This document shows, in pieces, positions 52,788 through 60,858 of a DNA stretch of 64,000 bases; positions within the stretch are counted from its first letter, which is position 1; the number at the start of each line of letters is the position of its first letter. The stretch spans positions 3,167,501-3,231,500 of the forward strand of contig NZ_CP006877.1 in NCBI RefSeq assembly GCF_000816845.1, in the 5' to 3' direction. Source of the stretch: Rhizobium gallicum bv. gallicum R602sp. Lineage in GTDB: Bacteria > Pseudomonadota > Alphaproteobacteria > Rhizobiales > Rhizobiaceae. The notes below the pieces were generated by a model that searched no databases, was not told the DNA's origin, and saw nothing but the letters and a program-made list of their open reading frames with translations. The translations under genes and the position numbers were made by a program.

Positions 52788-53624
52788 ATGGACGAAGTAT
52801 ATGAACCGCAGCAAGAGACGCCAACCGAACGCAAAGGAAAGAACAAGAATCGGAAATCGTGGAGCTACAACAAGGAGATCAAGCGGCTGCAGGTCGAACT
52901 GGCGCATCTGCAGGCATGGGTAAAGAAATCGGGCGCCAGGATCGTCATTATATTCGAAGGGCGTGACGCCGCGGGCAAGGGCGGCATGATCAAGCGGATA
53001 ACGGAGAAGGTCAGCCCACGGGTCTTTCGCGTCGTCGCCTTGCCCGCTCCTACCGATCGTGAAAAGTCGCAGATCTTTATGCAGCGCTACATTGCACACT
53101 TGCCTGCGGCGGGCGAGGTCGTAATCTTCGACCGCAGTTGGTACAACCGAGCGGGGGTCGACCGTGTGATGGGCTTCACCAGCGAAAAAAAGGCCCAGCG
53201 CTTCCTTGAACTGGCACCCCGCTTCGAGGCCGCAATCGTGGAAAGCGGCGTCATTCTGCTGAAGTATTTCCTGACCGTCAGCGAGGAGGAACAGGACCGC
53301 CGCTTCAAGCGCCGCATCGATGACCCGGTCAGGCAATGGAAACTCAGCCCGATGGATGTCGAGTCCTACCAGCGCTGGTGGGACTACACCCGCGCTTATG
53401 ACGAGATGCTGCGAATGACCGACAGCAACCACGCGCCATGGTGGATTGTCCCGTCCGACGACAAGGAGCGCGCCCGGGTGAACTGCGTCTCCCACATCCT
53501 GCAATCCATTCCCTATCAGCGCGTAAAGTTCGACGCGCCCGACCTTGGAAAGCGTCAGAAGCGCCCCTCGCACTACATCGAGGATCAAAGCTTTCGGCAC
53601 GTCGTACCCGACACGACCTCGTGA
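52788..53624 (+). CDS. ppk2: Polyphosphate kinase 2
   Basis: PPK2 transfers phosphate between polyphosphate and nucleotides. I chose the ATG at 52788 with GGAGG 5 nt upstream, giving 278 residues; earlier ATGs at 52767 and 52776 are in frame but lack this spacing. Motifs are the Walker A-like FEGRDAAGKGGMIKR, the DRSWYNRAGVDRVMG lid region, the basic KRRIDDPVRQWKLSP and the typical YTRAYDEMLRMTDSNHAPWW, WIVPSDDKERARVN. Single-domain PPK2 of the size seen in S. meliloti. Located 32 nt after the SulP gene. Confidence 0.93.
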   Translation: MDEVYEPQQETPTERKGKNKNRKSWSYNKEIKRLQVELAHLQAWVKKSGARIVIIFEGRDAAGKGGMIKRITEKVSPRVFRVVALPAPTDREKSQIFMQRYIAHLPAAGEVVIFDRSWYNRAGVDRVMGFTSEKKAQRFLELAPRFEAAIVESGVILLKYFLTVSEEEQDRRFKRRIDDPVRQWKLSPMDVESYQRWWDYTRAYDEMLRMTDSNHAPWWIVPSDDKERARVNCVSHILQSIPYQRVKFDAPDLGKRQKRPSHYIEDQSFRHVVPDTTS

Positions 53625-53665
53625 AAATTGGTGCCGGTCGGAACGGCGGAGGATGGGATGAGACG

Positions 53666-54823
53666 ATGGAGCAGCCAACAACAGATAGGACGGCGCAAGG
53701 AGCCGAAGCGGGGCAACTTTCAGTAGAGGCAAGGGTAAGCGACCTCGTCAGGCTGGGCATCATCGGGCTCTTTGCCTATTGGACCATACTTCTCATCGCT
53801 CCTTTCGCGCTGATCGCCGTCTGGTCAGCCATCCTTGCGGTGGCGCTCTTTCCCATGTTCGAGGCACTTGCGAGACTGATCGGAAACAGGCCCGTAATTG
53901 CCGCGACTGTCATTGTCGTGGCCTGTCTCGTTTTGATCATCGCACCCCTGGCACTCTTTGCGGTCAACTTTGTCGAGGCGATACAGGCGTTCGTCGGTAA
54001 ATTGCGAGCCGAGAACTTTACGTTGCCCGCAGCGCCGGCGACCGTTCGCGAATGGCCGATCGTCGGCGAGCGAATTTATGGCGCATGGAACCAGCTCGCA
54101 GGCGATCTGGCGGCGACCATCATAAAGTTTCAAGCGCCAATTCGTGAGGTCATGGGGGTCGTTGTCGCAAAGTTTGCCTCGATCGGCGGCGGCGTGTTGA
54201 GCTTCATCGCCTCGATCATTCTCTCGGGCATCTTTCTCACCATGTCGGCGCGCCTGGCAATGGCAATACAGGTACTGGCTAGCCGGATCGGTGGCGAAAA
54301 GGGTGTTGGCTTTGCGCGTCTGGCCGGGACGACAGTGCGAAACGTCTCACGCGGCGTCATAGGCGTCGCCTTCCTGCAGGCGCTGTTATGCGGGCTGTGC
54401 TTTGCCTTCTTTGGCATTCCGGCAAGCGGGACCTTAACTTTTGTGGTGTTCGTCCTCTGCTTGATGCAGCTTGGGCCTGCGCTCGTACTCGTGCCTGCCA
54501 TCGTTTGGGCGTGGTTCTCCTGGCCGGCTTTGATCGCATTCGCCTTTACCGTCGTGGCGGTTCCGATCATGATCGTCGACAATATATTGAAGCCGATCTT
54601 GATGGCGAGAGGCCTCTCGACCCCAATGCCGGTAATATTGATTGGCGTGATAGGCGGCACCTTGTCGTACGGCCTGCTGGGGCTATTTTTGGGGCCGGTC
54701 GTTCTCAGCGTCTTCTATGAACTGCTGAAAGCCTGGGCCTGGCCGTCAGAGGCGCCGAGCGGACCGATAAGCGCTCGGGACGTGGGCGTAACCGGCGGGT
54801 CGGATAGCATGAAGACACATTGA
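53666..54823 (+). CDS. AI-2E/PerM-family transporter
   Basis: Polytopic AI-2E (DUF20) family membrane protein, 385 residues from the ATG at 53666 (MEQPTTDRTAQGAEAGQLSV). Helices include VRLGIIGLFAYWTILLIAPF and LIAVWSAILAVALFPMFEAL; the C-terminal helix region has PAIVWAWFSWPALIAFAFTV, VDNILKPILMARGLSTPMPV and LGLFLGPVVLSVFYELLKAW, the family signature. Some members export autoinducer-2, others act as antiporters or have no known role. Last gene of the SulP-PPK2 unit. Confidence 0.88.
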   Translation: MEQPTTDRTAQGAEAGQLSVEARVSDLVRLGIIGLFAYWTILLIAPFALIAVWSAILAVALFPMFEALARLIGNRPVIAATVIVVACLVLIIAPLALFAVNFVEAIQAFVGKLRAENFTLPAAPATVREWPIVGERIYGAWNQLAGDLAATIIKFQAPIREVMGVVVAKFASIGGGVLSFIASIILSGIFLTMSARLAMAIQVLASRIGGEKGVGFARLAGTTVRNVSRGVIGVAFLQALLCGLCFAFFGIPASGTLTFVVFVLCLMQLGPALVLVPAIVWAWFSWPALIAFAFTVVAVPIMIVDNILKPILMARGLSTPMPVILIGVIGGTLSYGLLGLFLGPVVLSVFYELLKAWAWPSEAPSGPISARDVGVTGGSDSMKTH

Positions 54824-54907
54824 ACGCGTTTCACACCTCATCGCTCGGCGAATAATTTTTATCCGGTAGGGGAGCAGCTTTCACGTACAAGTGCTTGTTT
54901 TCATTCA

Positions 54908-55111
54908 CTATATAGTGCAATAGATCAAAACCTCTTGCTCTATTTCGCGACAGAGTTGCTCGTATTCCCTGATCAGCGCTTCTTTCCTTGGGCTTTGCTT
55001 TCTAAAGCGGTCCAGCGCGTCGACGGCAAGGTCATAAGATTCAAAGATCTCGCCCAAAGTCTCATTGGCCTGGCCCGCCAAAACCTGACGGATATCAGGG
55101 AGCCTAAGCAT
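54908..55111 (-). CDS. Small hypothetical protein, 67 residues
   Basis: ATG at 55111 preceded by GGAAGGAGGAAATTA. The product (MLRLPDIRQVLAGQANETLG, EIFESYDLAVDALDRFRKQS) is an acidic, helical protein ending IEQEVLIYCTI. No recognised domain. The exact palindrome CACTATATAGTG at 54906-54917 overlaps its stop region. Confidence 0.6.
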   Translation of the reverse strand: MLRLPDIRQVLAGQANETLGEIFESYDLAVDALDRFRKQSPRKEALIREYEQLCREIEQEVLIYCTI

Positions 55112-55336
55112 TAATTTCCTCCTTCCACGCTCTCGGCTCATCGATTAAATCCGTTCCACGCACTCTCCTACGTGATACGAAATCACTGGGACTACAGATC
55201 GTTCCATCTAGGGTCTGCATCGACAGGGACGATGGAGAGGGCGCATTCGCCTATGTTCCCGGTAAGGAGCCGGGCGGAAGTCCAATGCTCAATGAGGGAT
55301 TATCTTCTCTCTGTCTCGAAGTTCCGGTTGATATTT

Positions 55337-55687
55337 CTATTTCGCGCCGTCCCGGTCGGTCGCGTTCAGAGCCTTCACGGTGACAGCTGCAACGATGCCA
55401 GTCAGAACAATTCCCGCAAAGCCGATGACCAATGCGAGCACCCGCGCCGCGACATGTTTGGGCGTAAAGTCGCCATAGCCGATGGTAAGTCCTGTTACGA
55501 AGGTGAAGTAGAGGGCTTCGTCGATCCGCCACTCCTCTATGCGCCAAATTGCAAGCCCGCATCCAACCATTATCGTAACGATTCCGGACAGGATTGGCCA
55601 GATCACACGGAGCTGCTGGACGAGCGCGATGAAGAATAGGCGCCTCATCTGCTTCGGGCGCGGCTCGTTGCCGGTTTCTGCTGGCAC
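55337..55687 (-). CDS. Two-helix potassium channel
   Basis: A 116-residue ion channel of the KcsA/Ion_trans_2 type. Two transmembrane helices flank a pore loop with the selectivity filter TIGYGDFTP (FTFVTGLTIGYGDFTPKHVA). The N-terminal helix is PILSGIVTIMVGCGLAIWRI and the C-terminal one ALVIGFAGIVLTGIVAAVTV. No cytoplasmic gating domain. Functions as a tetramer; regulation unknown. Located beside the calcium/proton antiporter gene on the same strand. Confidence 0.88.
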   Translation of the reverse strand: MPAETGNEPRPKQMRRLFFIALVQQLRVIWPILSGIVTIMVGCGLAIWRIEEWRIDEALYFTFVTGLTIGYGDFTPKHVAARVLALVIGFAGIVLTGIVAAVTVKALNATDRDGAK

Positions 55688-55848
55688 GATTTTCGACCTT
55701 TCTGCGGTTCAGCGTCAGGAGAGCCGTGAAGGGCGAGCCCGGAAACATCTCGGGTCCTTGTCCGACCGCCAACGGGCGCAATGCATCCGCCCCATCCTCC
55801 TTACCGCAAGTGATGCCCCAGGACGCGGAACGTTATCGCAGGTCGACT

Positions 55849-56943
55849 TCACCGCACAGCCGGGGGCAAGATATACAGCGTCATGGCGAAGATCATATAA
55901 ACCATCAACGCCAATACGCCGACAAACCATGCCGACCGCCCGCTGTTGGTGACGAACATTGCGGTGACGGTCGCCAGGAGCACCATCACCACAGCACCCG
56001 GCCAGAACTGCAGGTCCATCGGCGACGGGCCGACCACGTAACTCAACAAGACTAGGACGGGTGCGACGAACAAAGCGATCTGGGAAGCGCTCCCCAGTGC
56101 TATTCCCACGCTCAGGTCGAGTCGGTTCTTGCGTGCACCGGAAAACGCCGAGGCCATTTCGGCGGCTCCGCCAACCAGCGCGACGACGATGAAACCGACA
56201 AAGGCAGGGGTCATTCCGAACGCTTGGGCTGCCTTTTGCACGGACTCGACGAAAATCTCACTCACCAGCGCCACGAGCACGGTGACACCGGCAAGTGTGG
56301 CCAGGGCCAGGCCGATTGGCCATGGTGCTTCACCTGCTTGGGTATGCTCCGCTCCGGCGAAAATCTCACGATGGGTCCTGAGCGTGAACAAAAGGCCCAG
56401 TCCGTATCCGATCATGAGCAGAACGGCCAGGCCAAGGCTGAGTTTTTGGGCTGCTGCTGCAGCTGATGTCGATTCCACTCCGGCAACCGCCGAAGGCATC
56501 AGCAGGGCGATTGTGGCCAAAAAAAGCAGGCCTGATTGAAGACGCGCACTGGCGCGGTTGAACTCCTGGAAGTGGTATTTGAGCCCGCCAAGCAGAAACG
56601 AAGCTCCCAGCATGAACAGTGTGTTGGTGACGATCGCACCGGCGATGGATGCCTTCACCAACGTGTACTCCCCGGCGCGCAGGGCAGCCAGCGCGATGAC
56701 CAGTTCGGTAAGATTTCCCAAGGTGGCATTGAGCAGCCCGCCGGCGGCGTCACCCGTCTTGGCGGCAACGGATTCGGTGGCGTGGCTTAGCAACCCGGCC
56801 AGCGGCACAATGGCAAGCACCGAAAGGACGAAGAGCGCCGTGTGAGCTTCGGGGACGAGTGTCGCAGCAGCGAACACCACCGGCACAGCGGCCAGTAACC
56901 ATAGCATTGGGCTGTCGCGAATCTCTTTCAAAAGGGGGTTCAA
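55849..56943 (-). CDS. Calcium/cation:proton antiporter (CaxA/ChaA type)
   Basis: A 364-residue CaCA superfamily transporter with about 11 helices. The two alpha repeats are visible: GGLLNATLGNLTELVIALAA near residue 70 (GNxxE motif) and ALVGGAAEMASAFSGARKNR near 260. The N-terminus (MNPLLKEIRDSPMLWLLAAV) begins directly in helix 1. It exchanges Ca2+ or other cations for protons and helps with salt or alkaline stress. Confidence 0.9.
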   Translation of the reverse strand: MNPLLKEIRDSPMLWLLAAVPVVFAAATLVPEAHTALFVLSVLAIVPLAGLLSHATESVAAKTGDAAGGLLNATLGNLTELVIALAALRAGEYTLVKASIAGAIVTNTLFMLGASFLLGGLKYHFQEFNRASARLQSGLLFLATIALLMPSAVAGVESTSAAAAAQKLSLGLAVLLMIGYGLGLLFTLRTHREIFAGAEHTQAGEAPWPIGLALATLAGVTVLVALVSEIFVESVQKAAQAFGMTPAFVGFIVVALVGGAAEMASAFSGARKNRLDLSVGIALGSASQIALFVAPVLVLLSYVVGPSPMDLQFWPGAVVMVLLATVTAMFVTNSGRSAWFVGVLALMVYMIFAMTLYILPPAVR

Positions 56944-57527
56944 TTGTTCACTCCCGTTCGGTCACCTAGCCGGATGGGTCGTCACCCGCCAATGCAGTGA
57001 TTGCGGGCAGCGACGACCTCTTCCAGCGCGCAACCAATGCCACTTGTCCGATCGAGCTGAAGCTCAGATTGCCTCGACCAGCTCTGCACTTCCAGGGTAG
57101 CTGACGACCGAAAACCCGTTGCTATGAAAATATCCGCACCGCCTTCGGCAAGTTTTCAGCCCAATTCATCGTTCGGTGTTCCTTGCGACATTCTTGAACG
57201 CTCACAGATACGCTATCGGCAGGGACCGCAGTTCCAACAACCGGGGCCGACTTCCTCGTCGCACCTACTCCCTTCAAAGATGATGCGTCCCTTCACTTTA
57301 ACTGAAACAGTGAGGCGGCGGCATCGAAGTTACGCGATGCTACACAAATCATAGTCCAACGAAGATAATGTCCTAGAGGGTCACGAGGACCCGACGGCCC
57401 CGTCCCCGAACCCGTCGCTGCTTTATCAGGCGAATCAAATTCAGTTTTTGCTACCACTTATAGCTCTAAGATATTATAAGTTAGAAATGCCTTAAGTATG
57501 GGCATGATCCTGCTTGGGGGGGCGATC
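56944..57527. other. Intergenic region with shared motif copy 3
   Basis: About 580 nt without a credible gene. GTTACGCGATGCTAC at 57329-57343 matches the motif at 50416-50430 in 14 of 15 positions. A short GGGTC-acgag-GACCC hairpin lies at 57388-57402. The last 100 nt are AT-rich and probably hold the promoter of the next gene. Confidence 0.5.
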
Positions 57528-59300
57528 ATGAACAGCGCAGAAGTCCACCCTTTCGGCGACCCTGGACCAACTGCAGAAGAAGTCTGCCAGCAACTTGAAC
57601 GGATCCTTTCAAGCGGGGAATTTCATTCGTCCGAGCGGGGCCGAAGGTTCTTGCAATTCATCATAAGCGAGACCTTGGCAGGGCGATCGGAGTTCTTGAA
57701 GGCCTTTACGATTGCAAATGATGTCTTCGGTCGAGAGGTTTCATTTGACGCACAGAATGATCCGGTCGTCAGGATCGAAGCTGGCCGAATTCGAAGGCGT
57801 CTCGAACGCTATTATCTTGTCGCTGGACAGACCGACCCCGTAACGATCACCGTGCCCAAGGGCGGATATGTGCCGCGTTTCGAATACAGTCATCGCCCGG
57901 AAGTGCCGGCATCGCTAGCGCCAAGCCCCGATGCTGTGCAAGACGTCGAGGCCGTTGACCATGAACGTCCATTTCCCGGGCCTGGCCGTTCGAAATTACT
58001 GATCGCCCTCGTTGCCGGGACTTTTCTGGTGATTGCCGCAGCTCTCTATAGCTTCCTCGCGCCTGAACGTTCCGTCTCGGGCGGAGCCATCCCCGGGACA
58101 TCGCCAACGGAAGCATCCGCGCCAAAGGTTGTCGTTGAAGTTTTCGGGAACGGTCGTCCCGTGGATACAACTTTCGATATCGCGCATGGCCTGAGGGACG
58201 AAGTTATCGGTCAACTCGCAAAGTTCGATGACGTCGTCGTGATCGTAGATCCATCCAGGGCCGAAGGTGCCGCTGGCTACGCGCTGCAAGGCAATATTCA
58301 ACTGGACGGGGAAAGGCTGCGTTCCGTCGCCCGGCTCGTGCGTCAATTCGATGGAGCTGTGATCTGGGCCAACAACTATGATGCGGATCTTCGGGCCCAG
58401 AGCAAACTGGAGATCCAATCCGACGTCGCGGAACAGATCGCCATCGCCGTTGCGCAGCCGTATGGTGCAATTTTCCAAGCCGACACCGATACGATCGCTC
58501 GCCAGCCGCAGAGCGGAAATTGGGACGCCTATGCCTGCACACTGGCCTATTACAGCTATCGCCGGTCGATGAGCGCTCAGAGCCACAACACTGCACGCGA
58601 TTGCCTGCAACGAGCGACACAGCGATTTCCAAAGAGCGCCACCTCGTGGGCGCTTCTGTCTCTGACCTATTTGGATGAGATGAGATTTCACTATAAGCTC
58701 GGCACATCGTCGTCGGTCCAGCCGCTCGAACTCGCAACCAGTGCCGCAGAACGGGCGGCAGCGCTTGCCCCCAACAATGCACGCGTTCTCCAGGCCCTTA
58801 TGCTGGTGAGCTTTTTCAAAGAAGACATCGACAAAGCCTTGCAGGCCGGCGCGGCGGCCTATGCCATCAACCCCAACGACACGGAAGTTGCAGGCGAGTA
58901 CGGCTTGCGGTTAGCAATGTCCGGAAAGTGGCAATCAGGCTGCGAACTGGTTTCCGGCGCAGTCAACAAGAACGCCGGCCCCAAGGGATATTATGAAGTC
59001 GGCATGGCATTATGCGCCCTCATGAGGAACGACATTCGGGCCGCGGAACTATGGTCCCGCATGTCCGATTTAGATTATAATCCTATGCATCGCCTCGTGC
59101 TCCTGTCGATCCTTGGTGCGGCCGGGAAGCCAGCCGACGCCAAGCAGGAACAGGATTGGCTGGTTGCCCACGCACCCGAGTTGATGAACAACATCCGCCG
59201 GGAAGTCTCTCTTCGCCTGCAACGGCCGGAAGATCAGGACAGCTTCTTCAGCGGACTGCGAGCCTTGGGCATCGCCATTGAGCCCCCGCAACCAGAATAA
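57528..59300 (+). CDS. Winged-helix, single-TM, TPR regulator-like protein (adenylate-cyclase-like N-terminus)
   Basis: A 590-residue protein from the ATG at 57528 (MNSAEVHPFGDPGPTAEEVC; a GTG/ATG cluster from 57498 is an alternative). The N-terminal HTH-like domain (ILSSGEFHSSERGRRFLQFI, DVFGREVSFDAQNDPVVRIE, AGRIRRRLERYYLVAGQTDP) is the one found on rhizobial adenylate-cyclase-like and TPR proteins. One transmembrane helix follows (LLIALVAGTFLVIAAALYSF), then a TolB-N-like domain (LQGNIQLDGERLRSVARLVR) and C-terminal TPR-like repeats. No cyclase catalytic domain is present, so it is probably a membrane sensor or scaffold. Confidence 0.85.
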   Translation: MNSAEVHPFGDPGPTAEEVCQQLERILSSGEFHSSERGRRFLQFIISETLAGRSEFLKAFTIANDVFGREVSFDAQNDPVVRIEAGRIRRRLERYYLVAGQTDPVTITVPKGGYVPRFEYSHRPEVPASLAPSPDAVQDVEAVDHERPFPGPGRSKLLIALVAGTFLVIAAALYSFLAPERSVSGGAIPGTSPTEASAPKVVVEVFGNGRPVDTTFDIAHGLRDEVIGQLAKFDDVVVIVDPSRAEGAAGYALQGNIQLDGERLRSVARLVRQFDGAVIWANNYDADLRAQSKLEIQSDVAEQIAIAVAQPYGAIFQADTDTIARQPQSGNWDAYACTLAYYSYRRSMSAQSHNTARDCLQRATQRFPKSATSWALLSLTYLDEMRFHYKLGTSSSVQPLELATSAAERAAALAPNNARVLQALMLVSFFKEDIDKALQAGAAAYAINPNDTEVAGEYGLRLAMSGKWQSGCELVSGAVNKNAGPKGYYEVGMALCALMRNDIRAAELWSRMSDLDYNPMHRLVLLSILGAAGKPADAKQEQDWLVAHAPELMNNIRREVSLRLQRPEDQDSFFSGLRALGIAIEPPQPE

Positions 59301-59342
59301 AGACCAGAACGTAGACGAGGGCCGATTACCTTCCGCGTAAAA

Positions 59343-59612
59343 TCAGGCGCTCGCAATGCGAGCCATAAGGCAGGACGATGCGATAATGTCACGACCCTTT
59401 GAAAATTCTTTGGCGATTTGAGCAGCAATCTCGCGACGTCGAGAGTGGTCTGACGCGAAAGTCCCGATCATACTCCTCGCCGAAACGACCGTGCCATCGG
59501 AGCTTTTTATCAGGCGCACTTGCAGATGAAGGATCGTGGAGCATGACCGCCTCACTTCGGGATTGCGATCCGCAGGGTATTTTTGCATCCGAAGGATGAA
59601 AGACACTGGCAT
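59343..59612 (-). CDS. Hypothetical ORF or remnant
   Basis: Minus-strand frame from the ATG at 59612 with a protein-like C-terminal part: HLQVRLIKSSDGTVVSARSM, DHSRRREIAAQIAKEFSKG. The line resembles the TolB-N-like domain of the neighbouring TPR protein (VRLVRQFDGAVIWA), so it may be a decayed relative. No ribosome binding site is evident and it faces the FNR-type remnant. Low certainty. Confidence 0.3.
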   Translation of the reverse strand: MPVSFILRMQKYPADRNPEVRRSCSTILHLQVRLIKSSDGTVVSARSMIGTFASDHSRRREIAAQIAKEFSKGRDIIASSCLMARIASA

Positions 59613-59653
59613 CGCGATTGTCGGGGACAGTAGCATTGTGTTTGTCGCTCTAG

Positions 59654-59880
59654 ACAGAACAAAGCGCGTTGAAAAGTGTCGCGGCCTTCGTTCGGGAGCT
59701 GGCCGGACGTTATCCAGGAGAACCGGAATTGACACGATGATGTCTCGAATTGGACCGCTCCGACTATCTTGGACTGACAATCGAAACCGTCGCCCGCTCC
59801 TTGACCAAGCTCCGCGAAAGACGCATCATTCGCTACAACGGCAAACTGCAACGATTGGTTCGACTGCTTGACCGGGAACC
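59654..59880 (+). pseudogene. C-terminal remnant of a CRP/FNR-type regulator (FixK-like)
   Basis: One frame reads SALKSVAAFVRELAGRYPGE, PELTR, then an in-frame TGA (near 59738), then LELDRSDYLGLTIETVARSL and TKLRERRIIRYNGKLQRLVR. The second half is the FNR/FixK helix-turn-helix (DYLGLTIETVSRTLTKL in intact members), with a short deletion before DYLGL. The N-terminal cyclic-nucleotide-like domain is missing. It is a dead gene beside the microaerobic fixI-ccoS operon. Confidence 0.75.
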
Positions 59881-60007
59881 CTCATGGCCCTGTCTAACGA
59901 GCGGTTCGCAGCACGGCGAGATCCTGAACCAGGACGACCCCCGCCGAGGAAGAATGGCAACAGACGCCTTTTGGAAATTCATCTGAATAGCACAGGGGTT
60001 TGGACCG

Positions 60008-60364
60008 ATGACATACGCATCTCGCCGATGGTCAAATGGATTGCTCAAATTGGTCGTCGCAACGGTAGCCGCCGGCGCACCTCTTCCACTTTCTCAGGCC
60101 ACTGATGTTCGCGCCGAAGACGATCCTTTTGGTCAGTTTCCGCTGGTCATCCATTGCAAGTACAAAGATACGTATCACGCCTTCTATGTCTCGAGGATTT
60201 CGCAAGACGGTTTGGCGACATACGTGGCGTCAGATCGAATTGCCGGTACGATAACGTTGGGCGGACAGGCAAAAGCGACTGGTGGTGAGGATGGAGGCAG
60301 TTGCGTAGGCAAGACACTTAAGGAACTTCGCGAATCTGGCCAAGCGCGAGACCTGAAGCCGTGA
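60008..60364 (+). CDS. Small exported hypothetical protein
   Basis: A 118-residue protein with an N-terminal signal (about 1-36: RRWSNGLLKLVVATVAAGAP, cleavage near VRAED). The mature part is GQFPLVIHCKYKDTYHAFYV, SRISQDGLATYVASDRIAGT and ends CVGKTLKELRESGQARDLKP. Two Cys residues may form a disulfide. No family recognised; likely periplasmic. Confidence 0.65.
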   Translation: MTYASRRWSNGLLKLVVATVAAGAPLPLSQATDVRAEDDPFGQFPLVIHCKYKDTYHAFYVSRISQDGLATYVASDRIAGTITLGGQAKATGGEDGGSCVGKTLKELRESGQARDLKP

Positions 60365-60493
60365 CCGAAACTCGGCCTGAATGTCCGGCGGCTGGCGGGG
60401 CAGCGATGTCACCGCCATCTATGTCAGTGACGCTTAAAAGTGCACCACATTAAAGGCATAGGAAACCGCTTTCAAAAAGCGATCACGGCATTG

Positions 60494-60625
60494 CTAATAG
60501 AGTGCAGAAGCAACCGCCAGTAGGCACGCAGCCAAAGCAGCAAGACTGGGTATGATGACGGCGACCCCGGAAATCAACGCCAGCGCTGCTACCCAATCGA
60601 ACGGTCTGTCAGCAGACCTGGTCAT
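60494..60625 (-). CDS. 43-residue membrane protein coupled to ccoS
   Basis: Short ORF on the minus strand: [43 protein letters not shown]. It has a GGAGGAAAGCTGTC ribosome binding site inside the 3' end of ccoS and its ATG overlaps the ccoS stop by 4 nt, so it is likely translated with the fixI operon. It is mostly one long or two short hydrophobic helices. Unknown function; a small assembly or stability subunit for the copper-transporter/cbb3 pathway is a reasonable guess. Confidence 0.7.
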   Translation of the reverse strand: MTRSADRPFDWVAALALISGVAVIIPSLAALAACLLAVASALY

Positions 60626-60858
60626 GACAGCTTTCCTCCTTTTTGTACTTTAGACAAACGATGTCTGCTCGACGCGTGTTCCATGTCCTCCCACTTCTTG
60701 TCGCGAAGGGGAGCGTCCGCAGCGTTTGTCAGCAGCACCCTTTCGGCAGCCCCGTCAAGATCGTCGTACTGGCCGCTACGCATCGACCACAGGAACGCCA
60801 TGAGGCCGACGGCCCCCATGCCCAAGGCGATTGGCACGAGCCACATGAGATAGCTCAT
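60622..60858 (-). CDS. ccoS: Cbb3 oxidase maturation protein CcoS (FixS)
   Basis: Small membrane protein needed for cofactor insertion into cbb3-type cytochrome oxidase. The product (78 residues, [20 protein letters not shown]) has one transmembrane helix and the CcoS hallmark [20 protein letters not shown]. The C-terminal part is longer than the minimal family form (about 50-60) and Lys/Arg rich. It overlaps fixI by 4 nt and is followed by the 43-residue membrane protein gene. Confidence 0.93.
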   Translation of the reverse strand: MSYLMWLVPIALGMGAVGLMAFLWSMRSGQYDDLDGAAERVLLTNAADAPLRDKKWEDMEHASSRHRLSKVQKGGKLS

